12,873 nt of DNA from Spirochaetales bacterium (lineage in GTDB: Bacteria > Spirochaetota > Spirochaetia > DSM-27196 > SKKC01): contig SKKC01000279.1 of assembly GCA_007121695.1 (NCBI GenBank), positions 1-12,873 of the forward strand, written 5' to 3'. The notes under the pieces were generated by a model. The model saw only the letters and a list, made by a program, of their open reading frames with translations, was not told where the DNA came from and ran no database searches. Shown here piece after piece: positions 6,948 to 12,873 of the stretch. Positions within the stretch are counted from its first letter, which is position 1. Each line of letters opens with the position of its first letter. Both the position numbers and the translations under genes were made by a program.

Positions 6948-6977
6948 AATATACAGCTCTCTGCTCCGGACTGTACA
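6948..6977 (-). promoter_or_regulatory. Candidate promoter of the DUF3095 gene
   Basis: On the minus strand TGTACA (6977-6972), an 18-bp spacer and TATATT (6953-6948) precede the ATG at 6942 by only 5 nt. This would give a nearly or fully leaderless mRNA. It shares the 81-bp divergent region with the MFS gene on the other strand. Confidence 0.4.
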
Positions 6978-6988
6978 CACATTCCGGA

Positions 6989-7017
6989 TTGCTGCGGTGT
7001 GCAGAACCCATTAGGAT
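6989..7017 (+). promoter_or_regulatory. Weak candidate promoter of the second MFS gene
   Basis: TTGCTG (6989-6994), a 17-bp spacer and TAGGAT (7012-7017) end 6 nt before ATG 7024. The same TAGGA could instead serve as a Shine-Dalgarno. The sequence does not decide between the two. Confidence 0.25.
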
Positions 7018-7023
7018 ACCGAG

Positions 7024-8316
7024 ATGAAATCGACGGGTTTTGACCGCGATCTGCAGTACGTGAAATTCTGCCTCTACGGTTTCCTGAAAAACCTCCGCTT
7101 CTACGAACCGTTTCTGATGCTGTTCTTTCTCGAGAAGGGCCTGACGTTTGCAGAAATCGGTACGCTGTACGCGACCCGCGAGATCTTTATTAACCTCTTC
7201 GAGATACCCTCCGGCGTGCTTGCGGACGCAATGGGACGCAGGATTACGCTTGCCGCGTCGTTCGCCGGGTACATGGTCGCGTTCGGGACCTTCTACGCAG
7301 GACAGGAGTTCTGGCTCCTGCTCGTAGCCATGACCCTGTACGCATTTGGCGATGCGTTCCGGACAGGCACACATAAAGCCATGATCTTCGACTACCTGAA
7401 CGAGAAGGGGTGGTCGCATCTGCGGGCGCACTACTACGGGCACACGCGCTCATGGTCGCAGCGCGGCGCGGCCGTTTCGGCCCTGCTTGCCGCAGCCCTC
7501 GTGTTCCTCCAGGGCTCATATGCACCCGTGTTCCTCTTTACGATGATCCCGTACACGCTCGACATGATCCTGATACTCTCGTACCCGAAAAGCCTTGACG
7601 GTCCACGACAGGGCAGTCAGAAGTCCGTGCGGGACGAGTTCGCAGGAGTACTCCGGTCGCTCGTTGTAACCATGAAACAGGCCAGGGTCAGACGCGCGAT
7701 CGCGAACCAGGCGCTGTACACCGGGTACTACAAAGCCTGCAAGGACTACCTGCAGCCGATTCTCAAGACCGTAGCCTTAAGCGCTCCGATACTCTTAAGC
7801 TTAGCCGACCAGGAGCGGACCGCGATTCTCGTCGGAGTCGTCTACGCGGCGCTGTTCGGTATTACTGCGTTCGCGTCACGACGGTCCGGGCGACTCGCTG
7901 ACCGCTACCAGGACCTGATCCGACCCCTGAACCTGACGCTTCTGGTCGGCATAGGCCTCGGCCTTGCCGGAGGATCACTCTACTGGCTCGGGCTTCCCGC
8001 ACTCGCCGTTCTTCTGTACATGGGCATTCCCGTTGTCGAAAACCTGCGGAAACCCATGGGTATTGCGTTCGTGAGCGAGCGAATGGAACAACAGTCGCTC
8101 GCCTCGGGGCTGTCGGTTGAATCGCAGGTCGAAACGCTCTTCGCGGCGGTCATTGCCTTCTTTCTCGGGCTCTTGAGTACGCTGCTCGGACTTGGTCCTG
8201 CGATTGTTATCGTCTCGGTCGGTGCCGCAACGTTCGGGGTTCTCATTCGCTTGCGGCACGAGCCGGCTACGACAGAAATGCGAGTACCTCCCGGTCAAAG
8301 TCTTTCGTCTCGGTAA
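7024..8316 (+). CDS. MFS transporter
   Basis: The product is 430 aa with about 12 hydrophobic segments, in the inner membrane. Motif A is present after TM2 (GVLADAMGRR, about residues 64-73). The N-terminus has a charged, aromatic start (KFCLYGFLKNLRFYEPFLML). A central cytoplasmic loop is rich in Lys/Arg and Gln (about 195-220). In the second half SGRLADRYQD is the equivalent of motif A. Motif C of drug antiporters is not seen, so it differs from the antiporter at 4515; a substrate cannot be named. It may share control with the divergent DUF3095 gene. The last 50 bp lie inside the 3' end of the convergent hydrolase gene. The tail (RLRHEPATTEMRVPPGQSLS) is hydrophilic and may have grown by reading into that gene. 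Confidence 0.88.
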   Translation: MKSTGFDRDLQYVKFCLYGFLKNLRFYEPFLMLFFLEKGLTFAEIGTLYATREIFINLFEIPSGVLADAMGRRITLAASFAGYMVAFGTFYAGQEFWLLLVAMTLYAFGDAFRTGTHKAMIFDYLNEKGWSHLRAHYYGHTRSWSQRGAAVSALLAAALVFLQGSYAPVFLFTMIPYTLDMILILSYPKSLDGPRQGSQKSVRDEFAGVLRSLVVTMKQARVRRAIANQALYTGYYKACKDYLQPILKTVALSAPILLSLADQERTAILVGVVYAALFGITAFASRRSGRLADRYQDLIRPLNLTLLVGIGLGLAGGSLYWLGLPALAVLLYMGIPVVENLRKPMGIAFVSERMEQQSLASGLSVESQVETLFAAVIAFFLGLLSTLLGLGPAIVIVSVGAATFGVLIRLRHEPATTEMRVPPGQSLSSR

Positions 8317-9076
8317 ACGCTCCGTGGCCAAGACCCGGAAGCACAACGAGTCTGCTCCCCGGAATCTTTTCCGCAGTTTCCTCCGACGTACCCCGGCCAA
8401 CCACGTCGTCGCTGTCGCCGCCGATAACGAGCGTCGGACACGAGATCCGTTCGAGTTCGTCGTAGGCATCGTGACCTATGCACGCGTGCGCCTGAGTAAT
8501 GAACCGCGAGAGATCCTTTGGCCTGCCTACGCGGGTAATGATCGGGTACATCATTCTGTACTTCTTTTTCTGAATCCAGGCTTCGGTATACGTCTTTTCT
8601 ATGGAGTCGATGGCGAGGCTCCTGTAGTCGTCGGCTTCGGCCATCTCTATCCACCCGCGTATGGCGCTCTGTATGGTCGGGTTCTGCCGGGAAATGGATA
8701 CACCAATGACGAGCTTTTCGACCTTCCCGGGGAAGTCGATCGCAAGATACTGGGCAATCATGCCCCCTTGAGATACACCTTTTACGTACGCGCGAGATAT
8801 TCCGACCATGTCCATTGCTTTCGCAAGATCGCGAGCCATATCTCGGGTCGTATACCCCGGTTCGAGCCTGTTTTTCCGGCTGAACACGTATACCCGATAG
8901 TGTTTCGCGTACGCCCGGTACATGAAGGCCATGGTTTTCGCCATGCCCTTCACCGTCTTCAGGCCGTCCGACAGTCCCGGAACAATAACGAGTGTCCGCT
9001 CACCTTTTCCGAATCGAATGTAATCCATGTCCGTCCCGTCTATTTCGAGCCGTCCGCCCTTCGCACCGTTAAACAT
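8267..9076 (-). CDS. Alpha/beta hydrolase
   Basis: The product is 269 aa, typical for the fold. The catalytic triad is readable: S102 in the nucleophile elbow GVSQGG, D223 in VIGGDSDD and H251 in PGLGHGAF. The oxyanion segment is IVPGLSDG at about 31-38. These are cytosolic esterases, lipases, lactonases or related enzymes; the substrate cannot be told. There is no signal peptide. The ATG overlaps the TetR stop by 8 bp (ATGTTTAA), and an AGGAG sits about 10 nt upstream inside tetR. Translation is therefore coupled and the regulator very probably controls this gene. The first residues (MFNGAKGGRLEIDGTDMDYI) begin the fold directly, which supports this start. Its end overlaps the convergent MFS gene. 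Confidence 0.9.
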   Translation of the reverse strand: MFNGAKGGRLEIDGTDMDYIRFGKGERTLVIVPGLSDGLKTVKGMAKTMAFMYRAYAKHYRVYVFSRKNRLEPGYTTRDMARDLAKAMDMVGISRAYVKGVSQGGMIAQYLAIDFPGKVEKLVIGVSISRQNPTIQSAIRGWIEMAEADDYRSLAIDSIEKTYTEAWIQKKKYRMMYPIITRVGRPKDLSRFITQAHACIGHDAYDELERISCPTLVIGGDSDDVVGRGTSEETAEKIPGSRLVVLPGLGHGAFTETKDFDREVLAFLS

Positions 9077-9695
9077 CTGTATCTACTCCTTTTCTGATCA
9101 TTTCCATGTACTGTGAAATCTCACTGATATATCGTTCCTTGAGCTCGGGAATGCTTTCGCAGGCCGCGTACCGCCGAACGAATTCCTCGTTAAACCCCTG
9201 GAGAAACCACTGCAATAGTCGCGCCGTCCGTTCCCGGTCCCATCTGAGCCGCCCTGTTTCCATGCCTGAAAGCAGATGATCGAACATCGACTGTCCGACG
9301 GCACCGTACCGCTCGCCCGTTTTCCTGTGTATGTCGGAGGCGTCCGGAGCAAACGCACGTTTCAGGAACCGGTACTCGACGGGGTGCTCCATATGCCATG
9401 AAAACTCAAGCTCCGCGTACCGGAGAATCACCTCGAATACGTCTCCCTTCAGGGCCTGCGCCCCGGTCGAAACCCCGGCAATAAGCCCGGCTACGACCTC
9501 GTCGAGCAGGTAAAAATACAGATCCTCCTTGTCGGCAAAGTACTTGAAGAGGCTTCCCTTGCTGATACCCGCCGCCTGTACGATAGCGTTGGTCGAGGCT
9601 TCGTTATAGCTCTGGTCTGCAAACTCGGCGATACCTGCCCGAATAATCCGTTCCCGTTTCTCGCTGTCTATCTGGTGAAACAGTGCTTCAGGCAC
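9069..9695 (-). CDS. TetR family transcriptional repressor
   Basis: The product is 208 aa. The N-terminal DNA-binding domain is clear: RERIIRAGIAEFADQSYNEA and then STNAIVQAAGISKGSLFKYF (helix-turn-helix about 33-53), ending in the usual FADKEDLYFYLL. The C-terminal part (about 65-208) is an all-helical ligand-binding and dimer domain, too variable to name a ligand. AAAGGAG lies 5 nt before ATG 9695. The promoter just upstream has two palindromes of the type TetR dimers bind, one over the -35 and one after the -10. Autorepression is therefore very likely, as is control of the hydrolase encoded in the same mRNA. The ligand may be a hydrolase substrate or product. Confidence 0.95.
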   Translation of the reverse strand: MPEALFHQIDSEKRERIIRAGIAEFADQSYNEASTNAIVQAAGISKGSLFKYFADKEDLYFYLLDEVVAGLIAGVSTGAQALKGDVFEVILRYAELEFSWHMEHPVEYRFLKRAFAPDASDIHRKTGERYGAVGQSMFDHLLSGMETGRLRWDRERTARLLQWFLQGFNEEFVRRYAACESIPELKERYISEISQYMEMIRKGVDTDV

Positions 9696-9710
9696 ATGGC
9701 TACTCCTTTG

Positions 9711-9726
9711 GTGACCATATGGTCAC
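9711..9726 (-). promoter_or_regulatory. TetR operator O1 (downstream of the -10)
   Basis: GTGACCATATGGTCAC is a perfect 16-bp palindrome. It sits between the predicted -10 of tetR and its Shine-Dalgarno, where a bound repressor would block initiation. Its core, TGACC-N4-GGTCA, is repeated at the second operator. Confidence 0.85.
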
Positions 9727-9732
9727 TGTCTA

Positions 9733-9761
9733 TGTATACATGGCAGTGACCGGGCGGTCAA
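9733..9761 (-). promoter_or_regulatory. Promoter of the tetR-hydrolase operon
   Basis: On the minus strand TTGACC (9761-9756), a 17-bp spacer and TATACA (9738-9733) form a near-consensus sigma-70 promoter. The -10 lies inside the palindrome ATGTATACAT, so a -10 can also be read on the plus strand, with GTGACC at 9711-9716 as a poor -35. The main direction is clearly toward tetR. Confidence 0.8.
9747..9760 (-). promoter_or_regulatory. TetR operator O2 (overlapping the -35)
   Basis: TGACC-GGGC-GGTCA has the same half-sites and the same 4-nt spacing as O1. Its centre is 35 bp from that of O1. It covers the -35 hexamer of the tetR promoter. Confidence 0.8.
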
Positions 9762-9860
9762 TAGACGTTTCCGGTACGTAAACGAAGTTTTCTGGTGCGG
9801 GCTTGAAATCGGGGCTCCTGCCCGGTAATGGTACTGACTACCGATACGTGGAGGATTGCT

Positions 9861-10967
9861 ATGAAATTCGGTTTTCTCGTTTTCCCAGGCGCAGAAGAAC
9901 TTGATCTGGTCGGTCCGTGGGAACTGGCAGCCATGTGGCACAAGATTGCTGACGGACCTGAGTGCGTAATCGTCGCCGAAACGACAGAGCCAGTGGTATG
10001 TGCAAAAGGCATGTCGATTAACCCCCACGTGTCCTTCGAAGAATGCCCGAAACTGGACTATCTGCTTGTTCCTGGCGGCCGCGGCACGCGTACCGAGGTT
10101 CAGAACGCCCGCCTCCTGGACTTTGTGCGGAGGCAGGCTCGTGACAGCCGTGCGGTACTGTCGGTGTGCACTGGTGCATTCGTGCTACAGGCTGCAGGCT
10201 TGTTGTCCGGAAAGCGCGCGACGACGCACTGGGAATCGCTTGACCGGCTGCGCGCGTTCCCCGATGTGAGCATCGTCGAAGAACGCTTTGTTCGTGACGA
10301 CACGGTCTGGACCTCGGCAGGGGTATCAGCAGGCATGGATCTGCTGCTTGAGTTCATGGCTTCGGAGGCTGGCGTGGATGCCGCCGGAGAAGTACAGCTT
10401 GCTGCAGAATACTTCCCGGCCGGGACGCGCTACGGAACGGTTTCTACGAGAAACCCGAAGTCTCCGGCGTATGTACGCACGAAGCGTCTTGAACTGCCCG
10501 ACTGTGGCGTATCGCTTCGCATTCCCAGAGGCTGGACGATCGAACGGGCGTCCTCGGAAATCGGTACGGCGTCGAGCGATCTGACCATTTCAGCACCCAA
10601 GGAATCCGGGTACAGGAGCAGCGTGACATTCACTCGTGAGAACCTTGAACCGCCAACTCCAGAACAGTTTGAGTCAGTCATAAAAGCAGTCTACTCAGAG
10701 TTCGAAAAGTCCCCTGACATAGAAATCAGGAGCGAAGGCCGCGCGAACCAGAACTCCATGCCGGCATGGATAATGCGCTACACCCGGCATGCCGCAGCCG
10801 CGTCCCATCCATTTGAACAGATCCTCCTGCTGCTCGTAACGGACCTCGCGCGCGGTACCATGCTTCAGATAGACGCTTCAACCATTACCCCGCTCGCCGA
10901 GGTTCACGTACCGATACTCATGAGTATCCTCGAGAGCCTGGAGCCGCTTGGCCACACCGGCAGCTGA
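9861..10967 (+). CDS. DJ-1/PfpI family protein (isonitrile hydratase-like) fused to a DcrB/PsbP-like C-terminal domain
   Basis: The product is 368 aa. Residues 1-195 are a DJ-1/PfpI domain, with MKFGFLVFPGAEELDLVGPW at the start. D15 matches the catalytic Asp of isonitrile hydratase, and C103-T104 in SVCTGAFVLQAAGLLSGKRA forms the nucleophile elbow. ATTHW and TSAGVSAGMDL are further family blocks. By analogy it may hydrate isonitriles or act on a related small molecule. From about 207 a second domain begins (LPDCGVSLRIPRGWTIERAS), with the 'hydrophobic strand-P-x-GW' start and strand pattern of DcrB/DUF1795/PsbP-like folds. No signal peptide precedes it, so this domain, often extracytoplasmic, would be cytosolic here. 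I choose ATG 9861 over 9828 because GGAGG lies 6 nt upstream and the DJ-1 fold starts at once. The C-terminal assignment is by pattern only. Confidence 0.85.
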   Translation: MKFGFLVFPGAEELDLVGPWELAAMWHKIADGPECVIVAETTEPVVCAKGMSINPHVSFEECPKLDYLLVPGGRGTRTEVQNARLLDFVRRQARDSRAVLSVCTGAFVLQAAGLLSGKRATTHWESLDRLRAFPDVSIVEERFVRDDTVWTSAGVSAGMDLLLEFMASEAGVDAAGEVQLAAEYFPAGTRYGTVSTRNPKSPAYVRTKRLELPDCGVSLRIPRGWTIERASSEIGTASSDLTISAPKESGYRSSVTFTRENLEPPTPEQFESVIKAVYSEFEKSPDIEIRSEGRANQNSMPAWIMRYTRHAAAASHPFEQILLLLVTDLARGTMLQIDASTITPLAEVHVPILMSILESLEPLGHTGS

Positions 10968-10968
10968 C

Positions 10969-10998
10969 TTGCGATCCGGTATTGCAACTGCCTATGAT
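10969..10998 (+). promoter_or_regulatory. Candidate promoter of the Gfo/Idh/MocA gene
   Basis: TTGCGA (10969-10974), an 18-bp spacer and TATGAT (10993-10998) lie in the 39-bp gap after the PfpI-type gene. The -10 ends 8 nt before ATG 11007. No Shine-Dalgarno is present, so a leaderless transcript would explain both facts. Confidence 0.4.
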
Positions 10999-11006
10999 GT
11001 TCAGCT

Positions 11007-12056
11007 ATGAATCTGGCTATAGTCGGTTGTGGAGATGTCGGTTTCTACGTTGCCCGCCTCGCGTGGCTCAACCGGAAGATACGGCTTGTCGCCTGTGTCG
11101 ACCCTGACCCCGAGCGAGCAGCCTACGTGGCAAAGAAGTCCGGCTGCCGTACTACGTACCGGAATCTCGACGAGCTGCTCGAGGTGCATGGCGCTGCCGG
11201 CACGGCCACAAACGCCCCGGCGGCCCCTGCCGCTGCTCCCGACACAGACAGCATCACCCCCGCTTCCATACGCGGGCTCGACGCCGTGTACCTCGGTGTC
11301 CCGCACGACCTTCACCTGCCGCTCGTCCGCCAGGCGACCGAGGCGGGCCTTGCCGTACTGTGTGAAAAACCACTCGCCCACACGCTCGAGGACGCAGCAG
11401 AAATTGCCCGAATCTGCGAGTCAGGAGCGAAAATCGGCATAAACTACCAGTACCGCTACGATCACGCGATCTACAGCCTGACCGAAGCCGTACAAAACGG
11501 CACGCTCGGAGACATTCGCTACATACGTTGTAACGTTCCCTGGTGCCGTACCGCAGACTACTTCGGGGACGGAGGATGGCACGCGCAGCAGAAACGCGCC
11601 GGTGGCGGCACACTCATTACCCAGGGCAGCCACCTGCTCGACATAGCGCTTCTGTGCGCGGGCGGAACCGTAACGCACGCATCCGGCCAGAGCTTTACCG
11701 AGGTGTTTACCGCAACAGACGTGGACGATCTCTTTTTCGGCTTTCTCGAAACCTCAACCGGCGTGAAGATTCAGATCTGCTCTTCCATGGTCGCATACCC
11801 GGAGCAGCCGGTGAGCATCGAAGTCTACGGAACCCGCGGCACGGTCACGTATCTCGGTCCCGAAAAATCGCGTCTGGTATGCAGCGGTGTGAAGGTCCGT
11901 CGTCGGAAACACCCCGTACGCTTCTATCACGCGCTGGGCCGAAGCATCGAGGGCTTCCGGCGCTGGGTCTCCGGCGACGACGAATACGCCTGCCCGGCTC
12001 CAGAAGCACTCAAAGTCATGACGGCGGTCGATATGCTCTACAAATCAGCAGGATGA
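11007..12056 (+). CDS. Gfo/Idh/MocA family NAD(P)-dependent oxidoreductase
   Basis: The product is 349 aa. The N-terminal Rossmann fold has MNLAIVGCGDVG (dinucleotide loop 6-12) and an acidic turn, VDPDPE (31-36). The conserved CEKPLA (119-124) gives the catalytic Lys121. GGGTLITQGSHLLDIAL (200-216) holds His209 and Asp212 of the substrate site. The C-terminal sheet domain follows. Family members oxidise or reduce sugars, cyclitols or amino-sugar derivatives in the cytosol; the substrate is not readable. An odd feature is an Ala/Pro/Thr-rich insert at about residues 62-87, between YRNLDELLEVHG and the IRGLDAVYLGVPHDLHLPLV block, where the family normally has a short loop. The end overlaps or abuts the next gene (ATGATGAACATG around the TGA), so the two are probably coupled. 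Confidence 0.9.
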   Translation: MNLAIVGCGDVGFYVARLAWLNRKIRLVACVDPDPERAAYVAKKSGCRTTYRNLDELLEVHGAAGTATNAPAAPAAAPDTDSITPASIRGLDAVYLGVPHDLHLPLVRQATEAGLAVLCEKPLAHTLEDAAEIARICESGAKIGINYQYRYDHAIYSLTEAVQNGTLGDIRYIRCNVPWCRTADYFGDGGWHAQQKRAGGGTLITQGSHLLDIALLCAGGTVTHASGQSFTEVFTATDVDDLFFGFLETSTGVKIQICSSMVAYPEQPVSIEVYGTRGTVTYLGPEKSRLVCSGVKVRRRKHPVRFYHALGRSIEGFRRWVSGDDEYACPAPEALKVMTAVDMLYKSAG

Positions 12057-12061
12057 TGAAC

Positions 12062-12873
12062 ATGACGGGTGCTCGCGAATACGACTATTACCGCTCCGCG
12101 CTTGCTGGAGAACGCCTTCCCGCCGTGGTGCTCGATCTCGACGCCTTCGAGGAGAACAGAACCGCGGTACTCAAGCGGGCGGGTGACCGTCCGGTCCGTC
12201 TCGGGAGCAAAAGTATACGGGTGCGGGGCGTGCTCGAACGCCTGCTCGCCTCGGACACGCAGTACTCGGGTCTCCTGTGTTTCTCCGCCGACGAGGCGAT
12301 GTGGCTCGCCGGGCTCGGGTTTCGCGATATGGTGGTCGCGTACCCGACGGTGCAGGAAGGTCTGGTGCGGCGGGTATGCGCGGTAACCCGATCGGCCGAC
12401 CGGCTGCAGGAGCGTTCGCCTGGTTTCGCAGAAACGCCCGCACGATCCGGGAGCAACGCGACGTCTCCGGGCAACGCGCCGCCTGCGGCAGCGAGCAAGC
12501 GCCCCGCCATTACGCTCATGGTGGACTCTGCAGAGCAGGTCCACCGCCTCGGTCGAGTGGCCGAGAGCGAAGGCGTCTGTCTCCCGGTCTGCCTCGATCT
12601 GGATATGTCGGTGAATTTCCCGGGTCTCTACTTTGGAGTACGCCGGTCACCAGTACACGACGTACAGTCCGCGCTCAAGATGTTTCGTGTCGTTCAGCAG
12701 TACGAGACGCTTCGCCTCGAGGGCGTAATGGGATACGAAGCGCAGATAGCAGGGCTGCCCGACTCGGTTCCAGGAGCGCGGCTCAAGAATGCGATTATCC
12801 GGCGACTGAAGCGTCGGAGCGTTCCAGAAGTGCACAAACGCAGGCAGGCGGTGGTATCGGAACTGCGGAATGC
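12062..12873 (+). CDS. Fold-III PLP enzyme (alanine racemase/D-threonine aldolase type), N-terminal part, runs off the window
   Basis: The frame is open from the ATG to the window end (270 codons). It begins with LPAVVLDLDAFEENRTAVL, the usual first strand and helix of the alanine-racemase-like PLP barrel. VRLGSKSIRVRGVLERLLA follows, with K50 as the likely PLP lysine; this is the 'SKSxR' form found in D-threonine aldolase/amino-acid-deaminase-like members. GLLCFSADEAMWLAGLGFRD and MVVAYPTVQE are further blocks. Residues about 115-149 are a Ser/Pro/Ala/Asn-rich insert, before the fold resumes at ITLMVDSAEQVHRLG and VCLDLDMS. The reaction may be aldol cleavage, racemisation or deamination of a D-amino or hydroxy-amino acid. 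ATG 12062 has AGGA 8 nt upstream; ATGs at 12053 and 12056 are also in frame and overlap the previous stop. The C-terminal domain is not in the window. Confidence 0.85.
   Translation, partial: MTGAREYDYYRSALAGERLPAVVLDLDAFEENRTAVLKRAGDRPVRLGSKSIRVRGVLERLLASDTQYSGLLCFSADEAMWLAGLGFRDMVVAYPTVQEGLVRRVCAVTRSADRLQERSPGFAETPARSGSNATSPGNAPPAAASKRPAITLMVDSAEQVHRLGRVAESEGVCLPVCLDLDMSVNFPGLYFGVRRSPVHDVQSALKMFRVVQQYETLRLEGVMGYEAQIAGLPDSVPGARLKNAIIRRLKRRSVPEVHKRRQAVVSELRN

Noticed and set aside
6943..7443. N-terminal extension of the DUF3095 protein
   Set aside because: The open frame runs antisense through the MFS gene; the DUF3095 match starts near 6942.
7770..7805. Two copies of CTTAAGC close together in the second MFS gene
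   Set aside because: They encode Leu-Ser in a hydrophobic segment and are too short to mean anything beyond codon use.
8192..9097. Open frame of about 300 codons on the plus strand covering the hydrolase
   Set aside because: It is the complement of a gene with a full catalytic triad and shows no domain of its own.
9828..9860. Earlier ATG for the PfpI-type gene
   Set aside because: No Shine-Dalgarno at that start; GGAGG before 9861 and the DJ-1 fold starting there decide for the later ATG.

Overview
The window looks like chromosomal DNA from a GC-rich bacterium (not counted, but clearly above 50%). Several things are compatible with a free-living spirochaete of the Spirochaetaceae type: lipoprotein signals with relaxed lipoboxes, an FMN_bind-repeat lipoprotein, and the general gene mix. 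That placement is an inference and not firm. I see no rRNA, tRNA, CRISPR array, integrase or transposase gene.

Left part (1-3437), all on the plus strand. It starts with the C-terminal tail of a GNAT acetyltransferase. A NodB-type polysaccharide deacetylase follows that stops before its last catalytic motif. Next are two exported lipoproteins: a PQQ-type soluble aldose sugar dehydrogenase, and a protein made of three 134-residue FMN_bind repeats, each with an intact TGAT flavinylation motif. The second has its own promoter, a palindromic operator-like site, a strong Shine-Dalgarno and a strong UUCG-loop terminator.

Middle part (3444-8316). An aldo/keto reductase lies on the minus strand. A small relic of a GGDEF (diguanylate cyclase) C-terminus lies between it and a DHA1-type drug:proton antiporter on the plus strand. 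A DUF3095 protein, which resembles class III nucleotide cyclases, ends tail to tail with that antiporter. It is transcribed divergently from a second MFS transporter.

Right part (8267-12873). A TetR regulator and an alpha/beta hydrolase form a translationally coupled minus-strand operon. The hydrolase gene overlaps the second MFS gene by 50 bp, tail to tail. The tetR promoter carries two matching TGACC-N4-GGTCA operators and is a clear case of autoregulation. A plus-strand run follows: a DJ-1/PfpI (isonitrile-hydratase-like) protein fused to a DcrB/PsbP-like domain, a Gfo/Idh/MocA oxidoreductase, and a fold-III PLP enzyme (alanine racemase/D-threonine aldolase type) that runs off the end. The last two are adjacent, and both carry an Ala/Pro/Ser-rich insert inside an otherwise normal enzyme fold.

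Several genes (aldo/keto reductase, DUF3095, Gfo/Idh) lack a Shine-Dalgarno and have a -10-like hexamer 5-8 nt before the ATG, which suggests leaderless mRNAs. I do not see one unmistakable new multi-gene system. The most unusual items are the triple-flavin lipoprotein, the PfpI-DcrB-like fusion, the paired inserts and the cyclase-like DUF3095 protein.
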